Assembly: GCF_021603645.1 (NCBI RefSeq)
Contig: NZ_BQHJ01000005.1
Span: forward strand, 248,001-312,000
Direction of reading: 5' to 3'
Source of the DNA: Pseudomonas pseudonitroreducens
GTDB lineage: Bacteria > Pseudomonadota > Gammaproteobacteria > Pseudomonadales > Pseudomonadaceae
DNA: 64,000 bases
The translations under genes and the position numbers were made by a program. Shown here one piece after another: positions 38,930 through 46,432 of this stretch. Numbering within the stretch: the first letter of the stretch is position 1; every line of letters starts with the position of its first letter. Under the pieces are notes generated by a model. The model was given only the letters and a program-made list of their open reading frames with translations. It ran no database searches and had not been told where the DNA came from.

Positions 38930-39331
38930 ATGAATGCCCGCACACTGATTCCTACCGTTCTCGCCGCCGCCCTGTTGCCCTGGTCGCTGGCCCAGGCCGC
39001 GTCCCTCGGCGACGTCGCCGGCAGCCTTGGTGGTCTCGGCAACCTCTCGTCGGTGTCCTCCAGCAGCAGTAGCAACGTCGCCGGCCTGCTGGAGTACTGC
39101 GCGAAGAACAACTACCTGAATGCCGACGCCGCGACCCAGGTGAAGGACAAGCTGCTGGGCAAGCTGCCCGGCAACACCACCACCAGCGACAGCGGCTACA
39201 AGGACGGCGCCAAGGGCATCCTCACCGGCAGCGACGGCAAGAGCCTCGACCTGTCCGGCAGCGGCATCAAGGAGAAGGTGACCAGGCAGGTCTGCGACAA
39301 GGTCCTCAGCCAGGGCAAGTCGCTGCTCTGA
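38930..39331 (+). CDS. Secreted DUF2501 (YjjA-like) protein
   Basis: 133 residues with a signal peptide (MNARTLIPTVLAAALLPWSLAQA). A Gly/Ser-rich stretch follows, then the conserved NVAGLLEYCAKNNYL and VCDKVLSQGKSLL segments, with two Cys that could form a disulfide. Family DUF2501 is periplasmic and of unknown function. The ATG at 38930 follows CAGGAGA. It lies 55 bp after aqpZ on the same strand and may be co-transcribed. Confidence 0.87.
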   Translation: MNARTLIPTVLAAALLPWSLAQAASLGDVAGSLGGLGNLSSVSSSSSSNVAGLLEYCAKNNYLNADAATQVKDKLLGKLPGNTTTSDSGYKDGAKGILTGSDGKSLDLSGSGIKEKVTRQVCDKVLSQGKSLL

Positions 39332-39350
39332 GCCGTGCCGCGGCCTGAAC

Positions 39351-39386
39351 GGAATCCAGCGCGGACGGCGTCCGCGCTGGATTTCC
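39351..39386 (+). terminator. Hairpin after the DUF2501 gene
   Basis: Near-perfect 14-bp stem AATCCAGCGCGGAC/GTCCGCGCTGGATT with a 3-base loop and a short T tail. It sits between convergent genes and probably acts for both. Confidence 0.6.
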
Positions 39387-39402
39387 CTGGCGTTGCGGCC
39401 TG

Positions 39403-39849
39403 CTACGCCGAGCGCCTTTTCTCATAACGCACATCCCGCTCATCCACGCGTTCGGCGAACTGCCAGCCATGGCGGCGGTAGAAGGCGTTGGCACGAATTC
39501 CCTCGCCACCATCGGTCACCAGCCAGATGCTCGCGTGCTCGCGGAACAACTGCTCCTCGGCGGCCGCCAGCAACAGGCGGCCGATGCCCAGGCCCTCGTA
39601 TTGCGGGCGCACGAACAGGGCGAAGAGTTCGCCCGCCGCGTTGTCCACCATGGCGAAGCCAGCGGCGATACCGTCGATTTCGCTGATCCAGGCGCACGGC
39701 GCGGCTTCGATCGCCTCGACCAGTGCGGCCGGTGTGATGCCCAGCTCGGTCAGTTGTTCGCGGCTGAGGTGGTTCTCCCGCACGCTGGTGCGGATGTCGA
39801 AAAGCGTGTCGATGTCGGCGACGTTGGCGCGACGAATTACGGGGCTCAT
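39403..39849 (-). CDS. GNAT-family N-acetyltransferase
   Basis: A 148-residue single-domain acetyltransferase with the acetyl-CoA-binding motif RPQYEGLGIGRLLL (about 88-101) and the C-terminal NAFYRRHGW signature. The ATG at 39849 follows GGAGGGAAT; the in-frame ATG at 39864 is an alternative. It lies 33 bp after the YjhQ-like gene on the same strand, so it is probably the third gene of the topAI transcript. Its acceptor substrate is unknown. Confidence 0.87.
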   Translation of the reverse strand: MSPVIRRANVADIDTLFDIRTSVRENHLSREQLTELGITPAALVEAIEAAPCAWISEIDGIAAGFAMVDNAAGELFALFVRPQYEGLGIGRLLLAAAEEQLFREHASIWLVTDGGEGIRANAFYRRHGWQFAERVDERDVRYEKRRSA

Positions 39850-39882
39850 GCGGATTCCCTCCATGCGTTGCCGTTTGCGCTT

Positions 39883-40386
39883 TCAGGACGCGGAAAAGGC
39901 CGGGTGGTAGGCGACCTGGCCGCTGGCCGCGGAGCCGCCCAAAGGCAGCGCCATGAAGAATTCCGGCGGTACCCCCTGGTAGCGTATCGACGGGTCCACG
40001 GCAAAGCCGAAGCGCTGGTAGTAACGCGGGTCGCCGAGCACTACGCAGCCTTGGGCTCCCAGAGCCTTCAACTGTTCCAGGCCGGCACGGATCAGTGCGC
40101 TGCCGATGCCCTGGGCGTGCAGGTCCGGACGCACGGAAACCGGGCCGAGGCCATACCAGCCAAGGTCCGCGCCATCCAGGGTGATCGGCGAGAAGGCCAC
40201 ATGGCCGAGCACTTCGCCGTTGCGCTGGGCGACCAGCGAAATGCTCAGCGCCCCGGCTTCGCGCAAGGCATCGACGATGTCGCTCTCGCGACCGTCGCTG
40301 TGTTCGGCCACGGCGAAGGCTGCCGCGGTCACCTGGCGGATGCCGGCCGCGTCTTCGGGCCGTTCGTTGCGGATATCTGTAGGCAT
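39883..40386 (-). CDS. yjhQ: GNAT-family acetyltransferase, YjhQ-like, probable TopAI antitoxin
   Basis: A 167-residue GNAT protein: MPTDIRNERPEDAAGIRQVT opening, GHVAFSPITL, acetyl-CoA loop RPDLHAQGIGSALI and CVVLGDPRYYQRFGF, a YhbS-type signature. In E. coli the GNAT protein YjhQ is encoded directly after the toxin TopAI (YjhX) and counteracts it; here the order and strand are the same, with a 50-bp gap. AAGGA precedes the ATG. Assignment as antitoxin rests on this arrangement, because GNAT sequences alone are not specific. Confidence 0.78.
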   Translation of the reverse strand: MPTDIRNERPEDAAGIRQVTAAAFAVAEHSDGRESDIVDALREAGALSISLVAQRNGEVLGHVAFSPITLDGADLGWYGLGPVSVRPDLHAQGIGSALIRAGLEQLKALGAQGCVVLGDPRYYQRFGFAVDPSIRYQGVPPEFFMALPLGGSAASGQVAYHPAFSAS

Positions 40387-40436
40387 GTTGCAATTCCTTT
40401 TTGTGCAGCCGGGCCGCCAGGCAGCCCGGCTGGCAG

Positions 40437-40694
40437 TCAGCGGTTATCCAGTTGCGGGCGCACGGCGCCCAGTCCGGTGGCGTTGATGCGATAGGGCAGG
40501 CCGCCGCGCGAGACGATCAGCCGCTTGTTCTTGAGCTTCCTGAAGACAGCCAGGGTGCAGTCAGCCAGTACATGCCCGTCGCGGGTATAGCACTCGACGA
40601 AGATGACGCGCCCGGAGTCGTCGCGCTGGAAGGAAATATGGCCGCCCTTGGCGAGGACGTGCAGGGTCCGTTGTTCCGGTCTGGAAATGTTCAC
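40437..40694 (-). CDS. topAI: TopAI (YjhX, UPF0386) topoisomerase I inhibitor toxin
   Basis: 85 residues matching the small YjhX family along its whole length: [17 protein letters not shown] opening, [31 protein letters not shown] and terminal QLDNR. In E. coli this protein binds topoisomerase I and blocks it, and it forms a toxin-antitoxin pair with YjhQ. It uses a GTG start at 40694 with only a weak AGG upstream. It is preceded by a structured leader of about 180 nt (see the adjacent entries), so translation is probably the regulated step. Confidence 0.93.
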   Translation of the reverse strand: MNISRPEQRTLHVLAKGGHISFQRDDSGRVIFVECYTRDGHVLADCTLAVFRKLKNKRLIVSRGGLPYRINATGLGAVRPQLDNR

Positions 40695-40732
40695 GGTGGA
40701 AACCTGTAGGCAGTAGGTGCGTAGAAACCGCA

Positions 40733-40748
40733 GACACGACGTCGTGTC
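40733..40748. promoter_or_regulatory. Perfect 16-bp palindrome upstream of topAI
   Basis: GACACGACGTCGTGTC, 39 bp before the topAI start codon. It could be a DNA operator or an RNA hairpin affecting the ribosome-binding region. Confidence 0.55.
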
Positions 40749-40768
40749 CGCCAGCGTTTATGCGCGTC

Positions 40769-40809
40769 GATAACCGTCCCGCCTTGTGGCAAGGCGCAGG
40801 AGGGTTATC
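40769..40809 (-). promoter_or_regulatory. Long hairpin in the topAI leader
   Basis: Outer arms GATAACC/GGTTATC enclose an inner perfect stem CGCCTTG/CAAGGCG with a 3-base loop. The 5' outer arm in the RNA overlaps the stop codon of the upstream ORF, so a ribosome finishing or stalled there would open the structure. Confidence 0.6.
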
Positions 40810-40831
40810 GGATTACTGCTATCTCCAACAT
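40805..40831 (-). CDS. Putative 8-residue leader peptide of topAI
   Basis: ATG to TAA encodes MLEIAVIR, preceded by GAGACAGG five bases before the ATG. It ends inside the leader hairpin. E. coli topAI is controlled by an upstream ORF (toiL) that senses ribosome-targeting antibiotics; this peptide could play the same part. It is too short for homology support, so the call rests on position. Confidence 0.4.
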   Translation of the reverse strand: MLEIAVIR

Positions 40832-40878
40832 GAAACCTGTCTCAACGGATCAGCTGATGCCCGGAAGTGGGCCGCGTG

Positions 40879-40915
40879 ATTCTAGGCTTTCAGCGATGCC
40901 GGGTTCAACCCGGCA
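40879..40915 (-). promoter_or_regulatory. Putative topAI promoter with overlapping 19-bp palindrome
   Basis: On the minus strand TTGAAC (40903-40908) and TAGAAT (40879-40884) are 18 bp apart. The -35 box is the centre of the palindrome TGCCGGGTTGAACCCGGCA (40897-40915), a plausible repressor site. Confidence 0.55.
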
Positions 40916-40954
40916 GGCGACCGCACCCCGGCAGGGGCGGCCAGGCTCAGGCGG

Positions 40955-41581
40955 CTAGATCCGCCGCCACACGCTCGCCAGCCAGGGCTGCTGCTCCCGC
41001 GGCAGGCCGGCGGGGCGGTAGTAGTGTTCGAGCTCGCCAAAGCCTGCGTCTTCCAGCAGCCGCGTCCAGTTCTCCAGGTCGTGGTAGGAGCCGTAGCGGC
41101 CGCCGTTCCAGCCTTCCTGGTTTTCCCCGCGCGGGTTGGAGCTGAACAGCACACCAGCGGGTTTCAGCGTCCCATGCAACTGGCGCAATACACGCGGCAG
41201 TTCGCTGCGCGGGATGTGGAACAGGCTGGCATTGGCATAGATGCCGTCGAAGCGTTCGGCAGGCAGGTCGAGGGCGAGGAAGTCCTGCTGCCAGACTTCA
41301 CAACCGCTCGCCGCGCGCGCCATGGCGACAAAGTCGGCGCAGCCGTCCAGGCCGACCGGCGCATGCCCCATACCTTTCAGCGCACACAGGTCGCGCCCCG
41401 GCCCGCAGCCGAAGTCGAGCACGGCAAAGGGCGCTTCGCCGCGGATATGCCGCAACAGCGCGGCGATGTTCTGGCTGACATCGTGGTCCCAGGTGCCTTC
41501 GCGAAACGCTTCGGCGCGCTCCTGGTAGTGCTGCAAGGTGACGCGGCTGATGTCGCGCAGGATCGGGTCTTCGGTGTTCAT
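40955..41581 (-). CDS. Class I SAM-dependent methyltransferase
   Basis: 208 residues with motif I VLDFGCGPGRD (about 53-63), acidic loop GLDGC, FDGIYANASLFH (motif post-I/II region) and LKPAGVLFSSNPRGENQEGW. It resembles UbiE/Tehb-like small-molecule methyltransferases. The ATG at 41581 is conventional. It is on the same strand as topAI but separated by that gene's own promoter region. Its substrate is unknown. Confidence 0.87.
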   Translation of the reverse strand: MNTEDPILRDISRVTLQHYQERAEAFREGTWDHDVSQNIAALLRHIRGEAPFAVLDFGCGPGRDLCALKGMGHAPVGLDGCADFVAMARAASGCEVWQQDFLALDLPAERFDGIYANASLFHIPRSELPRVLRQLHGTLKPAGVLFSSNPRGENQEGWNGGRYGSYHDLENWTRLLEDAGFGELEHYYRPAGLPREQQPWLASVWRRI

Positions 41582-41631
41582 GGCGGTGATCGGTCAGGAC
41601 GAGATATCTGATTCTACAGCGGCAATGCGCC

Positions 41632-41721
41632 GTAGGAGCGGACTCTGTCCGCGAACGATTCATCGCCGCGCCGGTCACCCGGGAGTACGGCCAGCCCATC
41701 GCGGACGGAGTCCGCTGCTAC
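41632..41721. repeat. REPIN, GCGGAC-type
   Basis: GTAGGAGCGGACTCTGTCCG and its mirror ending GTCCGCTGCTAC, between divergent genes. Confidence 0.85.
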
Positions 41722-41847
41722 ACCAATACGGATGCAAAGGCGCCCGGATTGACCGCCTCCTGCGCAGGCAATTTGAAAGTCGGCCTCGGAGCGCGGTGCA
41801 TTCAGGCGCGGCCCTAGACTGAGGCATTGCCTTCACGGACCGCCGAC

Positions 41848-42567
41848 ATGCCCAACCGTAGTAGCCTCACCGAGCAACTGGCCAGCCTCGACTGGTCGAC
41901 GCTCACCGCCCGGCTCGACGCCGATGGGCACGCGCTGATCCCCGGCCTGCTGGACCGCGCACAGTGCGAAATGCTCCGCGCGCTCTATGAGCAGGACGCG
42001 CCGTTTCGCAGCCGCGTGGTGATGGCCCGGCATAACTTCGGCCTGGGCGAGTACCGCTACTTCGCCTATCCCTTGCCGGCGCTGTTGCAGTCGCTGCGCG
42101 AAGCCTTCTATCCGCCACTGCGCGCCATCGCCAACTCCTGGCACGAACGCATGGGTACCGGCATCCATTACCCACCGGAGCATGCCGACTACCTCGCTCA
42201 ATGCCATGCCGCCGGGCAGCGGCGGCCGACTCCCTTGTTGCTGCGCTACCGCGCCGGTGACTACAACTGCCTGCACCAGGACCTTTACGGGGAACTGGCG
42301 TTCCCGCTGCAGGTGGCCATCCTGCTGTCCCGTCCGAGCGGGGAGTTCGAAGGCGGCGAGTTGGTCCTCACCGAGCAGCGCCCGCGCATGCAATCGCGGG
42401 CGTCCGTGGTGCCGCTGCAGCAGGGCGACGCCGTGCTGTTCGCTGTGGCCCAGCGGCCGGTACGCGGCGCGCGCGGTTATCACCGGGTCAGCCTGCGCCA
42501 TGGCGTCAGCCGCCTGCATACCGGCGAGCGCTTCACCCTCGGGCTGATCTTCCACGATGCGCTGTGA
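41848..42567 (+). CDS. 2OG-Fe(II) oxygenase (prolyl-4-hydroxylase-like)
   Basis: 239 residues. A jelly-roll dioxygenase pattern is visible: iron ligands in LHQDLYGELAFPLQ (His-x-Asp) and the distal His in RGYHRVSLRHG, plus the 2-oxoglutarate-binding Arg in GERFTL near the C-terminus. The YYRAGDYN-like LLRYRAGDYNCLHQD segment supports the call. The ATG at 41848 is preferred; a TTG at 41827 is in frame. It would hydroxylate a protein or small molecule using 2-oxoglutarate and O2; its target is unknown. Confidence 0.82.
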   Translation: MPNRSSLTEQLASLDWSTLTARLDADGHALIPGLLDRAQCEMLRALYEQDAPFRSRVVMARHNFGLGEYRYFAYPLPALLQSLREAFYPPLRAIANSWHERMGTGIHYPPEHADYLAQCHAAGQRRPTPLLLRYRAGDYNCLHQDLYGELAFPLQVAILLSRPSGEFEGGELVLTEQRPRMQSRASVVPLQQGDAVLFAVAQRPVRGARGYHRVSLRHGVSRLHTGERFTLGLIFHDAL

Positions 42568-42606
42568 GGAGTAGCATGGATCGGTCCAGGGAATCGGGAG
42601 ATCGCC

Positions 42607-42960
42607 ATGCACTACGAAGTGATTCAGCGTCACCGCAGCGAGTACCCCACGCCCATCACCTTCGCCAAGGGCGCGCCGTTGTTCGTCGGCGAGCGCTACG
42701 AAGGCAGCCAGGGCTGGGAGGACTGGTATTTCTGCTCCACGCCCGGGCAGCGTGAGGGCTGGGTGCCGGCGCAGGTGTTCAACATGACCGCGCCGGGTGC
42801 CGCGGTGGCGATGGAGGACTACACCGCCCGTGAACTCGACGTCGAGGTGGGCGAGCGGCTCGAAGGCGGCCGCGAGCTGGGTGGCTGGCTCTGGTGCGTG
42901 CGTTCCGGCGGCGAGGCCGGCTGGGTGCCGCTGGACTGCCTGCAGGAAGTCAGCGCCTGA
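42607..42960 (+). CDS. Small protein with two SH3-like domains
   Basis: 117 residues without signal peptide. Two similar halves each end in a Trp-Val-Pro element: GQREGWVPAQVFN (about 48-60) and GGEAGWVPLDCLQ (about 101-113). The second half, AMEDYTARELDVEVGERLEG, closely follows the classical ALYDY...DELSF...GD pattern of SH3 folds. Such proteins occur in proteobacteria without known partners. It lies 39 bp after the oxygenase gene and may be co-transcribed. Confidence 0.83.
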   Translation: MHYEVIQRHRSEYPTPITFAKGAPLFVGERYEGSQGWEDWYFCSTPGQREGWVPAQVFNMTAPGAAVAMEDYTARELDVEVGERLEGGRELGGWLWCVRSGGEAGWVPLDCLQEVSA

Positions 42961-42987
42961 CCCCGCAACGCCTGATCTGCAATCGAG

Positions 42988-44448
42988 TCAGGCCTTGTAG
43001 CGGCGCCCGGCGTGCTGCCTGAGCCAGGCCATCAGCCCGCGTTGCTGCACTACCGTGGGTTGCTCCACCAATAGCGCGGCGCTGGCCTTCTGGCGGAAGT
43101 CCAGCAGGCGGCCCATGGCCTCGGCAATTTCCTGGCGCGCTTCCATGCAGGGCGCCAGGGTTTCCTTGTCGAGGTAATAGGCCGCACCGTCGCTGAGGGC
43201 GGTGAATTGCGCCTGCCAGCCGGAGCCGGTGAGCACGCCGGCCTCGCCGAAGACTTCGCCCGGCCCCATGCGTCCGGCTTCGATGCTCTGGGCGTCCTGG
43301 GGCAGGGTGACGCTGACCACGCCCGAGTCGATGATCAACAGGCGGTCGCTGACATCCCCCGGCGCCAGCAGCACTTCGCCGCGCTTGAAGGGCCGGCGCT
43401 GCATGCGCTGCGCCAGCTCGTCGCGCTCCTCATCGCGCAGCGCGTCGAACAACCCCGAGCGCACCAGCAAGGCCCGCGCCCGCGAGGCGCTTTCGCGCAT
43501 CGGTGCGTCGGCCTCGGCCAGCAGGTTGATGCCGGCAGCCTGCAGGTGGCGGTAGGCGAGGTCGAACAGCTGGTTGCGCACTTCGCGCTTCTCGCCCATG
43601 GCGGCGACGAAGCCACTCATTTCGTATTCCACGCCATCCGGTGCGGAGCTGCGCACGCTGACTGCCGGTGGCGGACTGGCCAGCAGGGCGCGGCAGCCGC
43701 CGAGGGCATGTTCCAGTGCCTCGATCACCTTGCGCGGGCGGATGTGCGGGCTGACCGTCAGGCTGACGCTGACCCCATACAGATTCGCCGGGCGGCTCAG
43801 GTTGAGCACCTTGGCCTTGGCGGCGAGGGAGTTGGGCACCACCGCCAGCGTGCCCTGGGAGGTCTGCAGGTAGGTGGAGCGCCAGTCGATTTCGGTGACC
43901 TTGCCCTCGACGCCGTCGATGGAGACCCAGTCGTCCAGCTGGTAGGGCTTGGTGGTGTTCAGCACGATGCCGGAGAACACGTCGCTCAGGGTGCTCTGCA
44001 GCGCCAGGCCGAGGACGATGGCGACCACTCCGGAAGTGGCCAGCAGGCCCTTCACCGGCAGCTCGAGCACGTAGCCGGCGGCAGCGATGATGGCGATGAG
44101 GAAGATCAGCGCGCCCACCACATCCTGCAGCAGCCGCCCGCCATGGCCGATGCGCTGCACCAGCAGGAAGCCCAGCACCACCGTCAGGCAGCGCGCGGCG
44201 AACAGCCACCAGATGATCTGCACGGCGGTGGCGACCATGTGGCTGGGCAGGTCGTCGGCCCAGGGCGCGGCGCGCAGTGGATTCATCCCGGCATTGAACA
44301 GCAGCAGGCTGAACAGCAGGAAACCGACCAGCCGCACGGCCAGGCGCCAATGCGGATGGGCCGAACCGACCAGCCGCCAGAGCAGCAGGTCGATCAGCAG
44401 CAGCACGGGAGCGGTGAACAGCGGGTGGCTAGTGAGCAGCGCGGGCAT
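42988..44448 (-). CDS. MscS-type mechanosensitive channel with C-terminal cNMP-binding domain
   Basis: 486 residues: four or five N-terminal membrane helices, then the MscS pore helix and beta domain (GLLATSGVVAIVLGLALQS, FSGIVLNTTKPYQLDDWVSI, VVPNSLAAKAKV) to about residue 300. A cyclic-nucleotide-binding domain follows (about 330-440: RPFKRGEVLLAPGDVSDRLL and GPGEVFGEAGVLTGSG). Fusion of the two is known in the MscS superfamily as a ligand-gated variant. The cNMP phosphate-binding Arg of the PGE-x6-RxA motif is not clearly present, so ligand binding is uncertain. The ATG at 44448 follows GGAGAGG. Confidence 0.9.
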   Translation of the reverse strand: MPALLTSHPLFTAPVLLLIDLLLWRLVGSAHPHWRLAVRLVGFLLFSLLLFNAGMNPLRAAPWADDLPSHMVATAVQIIWWLFAARCLTVVLGFLLVQRIGHGGRLLQDVVGALIFLIAIIAAAGYVLELPVKGLLATSGVVAIVLGLALQSTLSDVFSGIVLNTTKPYQLDDWVSIDGVEGKVTEIDWRSTYLQTSQGTLAVVPNSLAAKAKVLNLSRPANLYGVSVSLTVSPHIRPRKVIEALEHALGGCRALLASPPPAVSVRSSAPDGVEYEMSGFVAAMGEKREVRNQLFDLAYRHLQAAGINLLAEADAPMRESASRARALLVRSGLFDALRDEERDELAQRMQRRPFKRGEVLLAPGDVSDRLLIIDSGVVSVTLPQDAQSIEAGRMGPGEVFGEAGVLTGSGWQAQFTALSDGAAYYLDKETLAPCMEARQEIAEAMGRLLDFRQKASAALLVEQPTVVQQRGLMAWLRQHAGRRYKA

Positions 44449-44509
44449 CGAGCCTCTCCTTGGAGCGATCGCAAGAAGATGGCACAGAATGCGCTTTCTG
44501 GCAGCGGCC

Positions 44510-45127
44510 TCAGCTCGGGTTGTGCGAGCCCAGCAGTTGCAGCCACTCATCGGTCTCGACTTCGCCGGCGATGCGCAGCTTCGGCTCGCTCTCGTCGAAC
44601 AGTACCAGGGCGCTGCCGTACTCCGGCGTATCGGTCTCGCGCACCTTGAGGTTTTCCCGCAGCAGGTCGAAGCATTCGCTGTGGGTGACCAGCACCAGGT
44701 TGCGGTGCGCGGCCTTGTGCTCGCGGATCTGCGTGGCGAGGTCGCCGTCCTTGCAGGTGAGCAGCCAGTCCTGGCGCGCTATCGGCTGATCGAACATCAG
44801 GTCGGCGGTCTGTGCGGTGCGGTTGGCCGGGCTGCTGTAGATGTCGGTGGCGCTGAGGCCCAGGCGGGTGATGCTGTCGCCCATGCTCTGCGCCAGGGCC
44901 GCGGCGCGTGCGGTGATGCCATCGGCGGCGCCCAGGCATTGCGCGCTGGAACGGTCGCAGCGCTCCATGTGGCGCACCAGCAGGACCACACCGCCGCGGG
45001 CCCAGTTGTGGGCGAACAGGCTGCTGCTCGGTACGTCCTCCAGTGGCGAAGGCAGCGCGCGCCAGGCCACCAGGGCGAGGGTGGTGCAGGTCAGCAGGGA
45101 GACGGCCAGAAGGCGAAGGCGGGGCAA
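44510..45127 (-). CDS. Membrane-anchored histidine phosphatase-superfamily protein
   Basis: About 205 residues: an N-terminal hydrophobic anchor or signal (LRLLAVSLLTCTTLALVAW), then VVLLVRHMERCDRS (catalytic RHxxR), IYSSPANRTAQTADLM and LVTHSECFDLL (second catalytic His). The fold is phosphoglycerate-mutase-like and should be periplasmic. No ATG start is available. TTG at 45127 follows GAGGA at good spacing; GTG at 45205 gives a longer product without a clear ribosome-binding site. Its substrate is unknown. Confidence 0.78.
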   Translation of the reverse strand: MPRLRLLAVSLLTCTTLALVAWRALPSPLEDVPSSSLFAHNWARGGVVLLVRHMERCDRSSAQCLGAADGITARAAALAQSMGDSITRLGLSATDIYSSPANRTAQTADLMFDQPIARQDWLLTCKDGDLATQIREHKAAHRNLVLVTHSECFDLLRENLKVRETDTPEYGSALVLFDESEPKLRIAGEVETDEWLQLLGSHNPS

Positions 45128-45265
45128 GGGGCATCCTCGTGCGGAGGCGTCCGCGCGGGATGCGGGAAGCTTTGCGCGATGCTGCACCGGGTGGGTGACA
45201 ATCACGCGATGAGTTGATGACCAGGCGGTGATGAAAGTTCCGCCAGCCCATCGGAATAGCGGGGA

Positions 45266-46225
45266 CTAGGGAGCGCTCTCGACCACGCTGACGGTGGCGG
45301 TGGTGCCGGCGCGCAGGCGGTCACGGCCCTTGTACTGCGGGTCGATGGCGATGCGTACCGGGATGCGCTGGGCCAGTTTCACCCAGGTGTAGCTCGGGTT
45401 GATATTGGCCAGCAGGCGTGCGCCCGGGGCGTTCTCGCGGTCGGTGATGGCGAAGGCGATACTCTCGACGCGGCCATCGAAGCGCTCGCCGCTCATCAGT
45501 TGCACGTTCACCGCAGCGCCTTCACGGATACGCGGCAACTTGGTTTCCTCGAAGTAGCCGCCGACATAGAAGGAATCGCTGTCCACCAGCGCCACCAGTG
45601 AGTGCCCGGCACTGGCATAGTCGCCGGCGCGGGTCAGCAGGTTGGTCACATAGCCGTTCACCGGTGCCACCACCTGGGTCCGCTCGAGGTCCAGGCGCGC
45701 CTGTTTCTGCGCGGCTTCGGCCAGGGCCACGTTGGCCTGCGCCAGGCCCAGGTTGGCCTGTTCGCGCAATAGCTGCGCCTCGGCCACGGTGACGTCGGTC
45801 TGGGCCTTTTCCCATTCTTCGTTGGAGATCGCCGAGCGCGCCTTGAGCTCCTTGCGGCGGACTTCCTCGCTCTGCCGCTGGCGCAGCAGCGCCTGATTGG
45901 CGGCGATGGCTGCCTGGGACTGGCCGAGCGCGGCTCGGGCGACTTCCACCGCGCGGTCGGCGTGCAGCACCGCCAGTTCGTAACGCGCAGGGTCGATGGT
46001 CAGCAGCAGTTCGCCCTTGCTGACGTGCTGGTTGTCCTTCACCCGCAGTTCGACGATGCGCCCGGTGACGTCCGCCGAGACCGTCACCACATCGGCGCGC
46101 ACGCGCGCATCGCGAGTCCAGGGCGCGCGGGTGTAGTAGGTCCAGGCGAAGTAGCCGAGCACCAGGGCGAGTGCCACCACGGCCAGGGTGATCAGCGTCG
46201 GCAGGGCTTTGCGCAGGCTGGCCAT
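45266..46225 (-). CDS. HlyD-family membrane-fusion protein, AaeA/EmrA-like
   Basis: 319 residues: an N-terminal transmembrane helix (about 9-30), lipoyl half-motifs (VTVSADVTGRIVELRVKDNQ and VVAPVNGYVTNLL), a coiled-coil hairpin between them, and a beta-barrel region ending SVVESAP. It is the periplasmic adaptor of an AaeAB-type efflux pump. The ATG directly abuts the stop of the upstream small DUF1656 gene, so translation is coupled. It is the last gene of the set. Confidence 0.9.
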   Translation of the reverse strand: MASLRKALPTLITLAVVALALVLGYFAWTYYTRAPWTRDARVRADVVTVSADVTGRIVELRVKDNQHVSKGELLLTIDPARYELAVLHADRAVEVARAALGQSQAAIAANQALLRQRQSEEVRRKELKARSAISNEEWEKAQTDVTVAEAQLLREQANLGLAQANVALAEAAQKQARLDLERTQVVAPVNGYVTNLLTRAGDYASAGHSLVALVDSDSFYVGGYFEETKLPRIREGAAVNVQLMSGERFDGRVESIAFAITDRENAPGARLLANINPSYTWVKLAQRIPVRIAIDPQYKGRDRLRAGTTATVSVVESAP

Positions 46226-46432
46226 TCAGTGCAGGGCTCCCATGAGCAGGATAAGGCCGGCGCAGATACAGGCGTAGAGCGCGCCTTCGAACAGCGCCTC
46301 GTGCCAGACCAGGCGCAGCACGCCGAGGCGGCGCAGGCTCCAGTCCAGCAGCAGGAAGATCGGCAGCGCCAGCAGCAGGGCCTGGGCGAGTGGCGGCAGG
46401 TAGACCCCGCCCAGTTCGATATCAACGGGCAT
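46226..46432 (-). CDS. DUF1656 small membrane protein, AaeX-like
   Basis: 68 residues with two membrane helices (AQALLLALPIFLLLDW and ALYACICAGLILLMG) and the family opening PVDIELGGVYLPPL. It overlaps the FUSC-type gene end by 11 bp and abuts the membrane-fusion gene. AaeX-type proteins accompany aromatic carboxylic acid efflux pumps; the function of the subunit is not known. Confidence 0.88.
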   Translation of the reverse strand: MPVDIELGGVYLPPLAQALLLALPIFLLLDWSLRRLGVLRLVWHEALFEGALYACICAGLILLMGALH

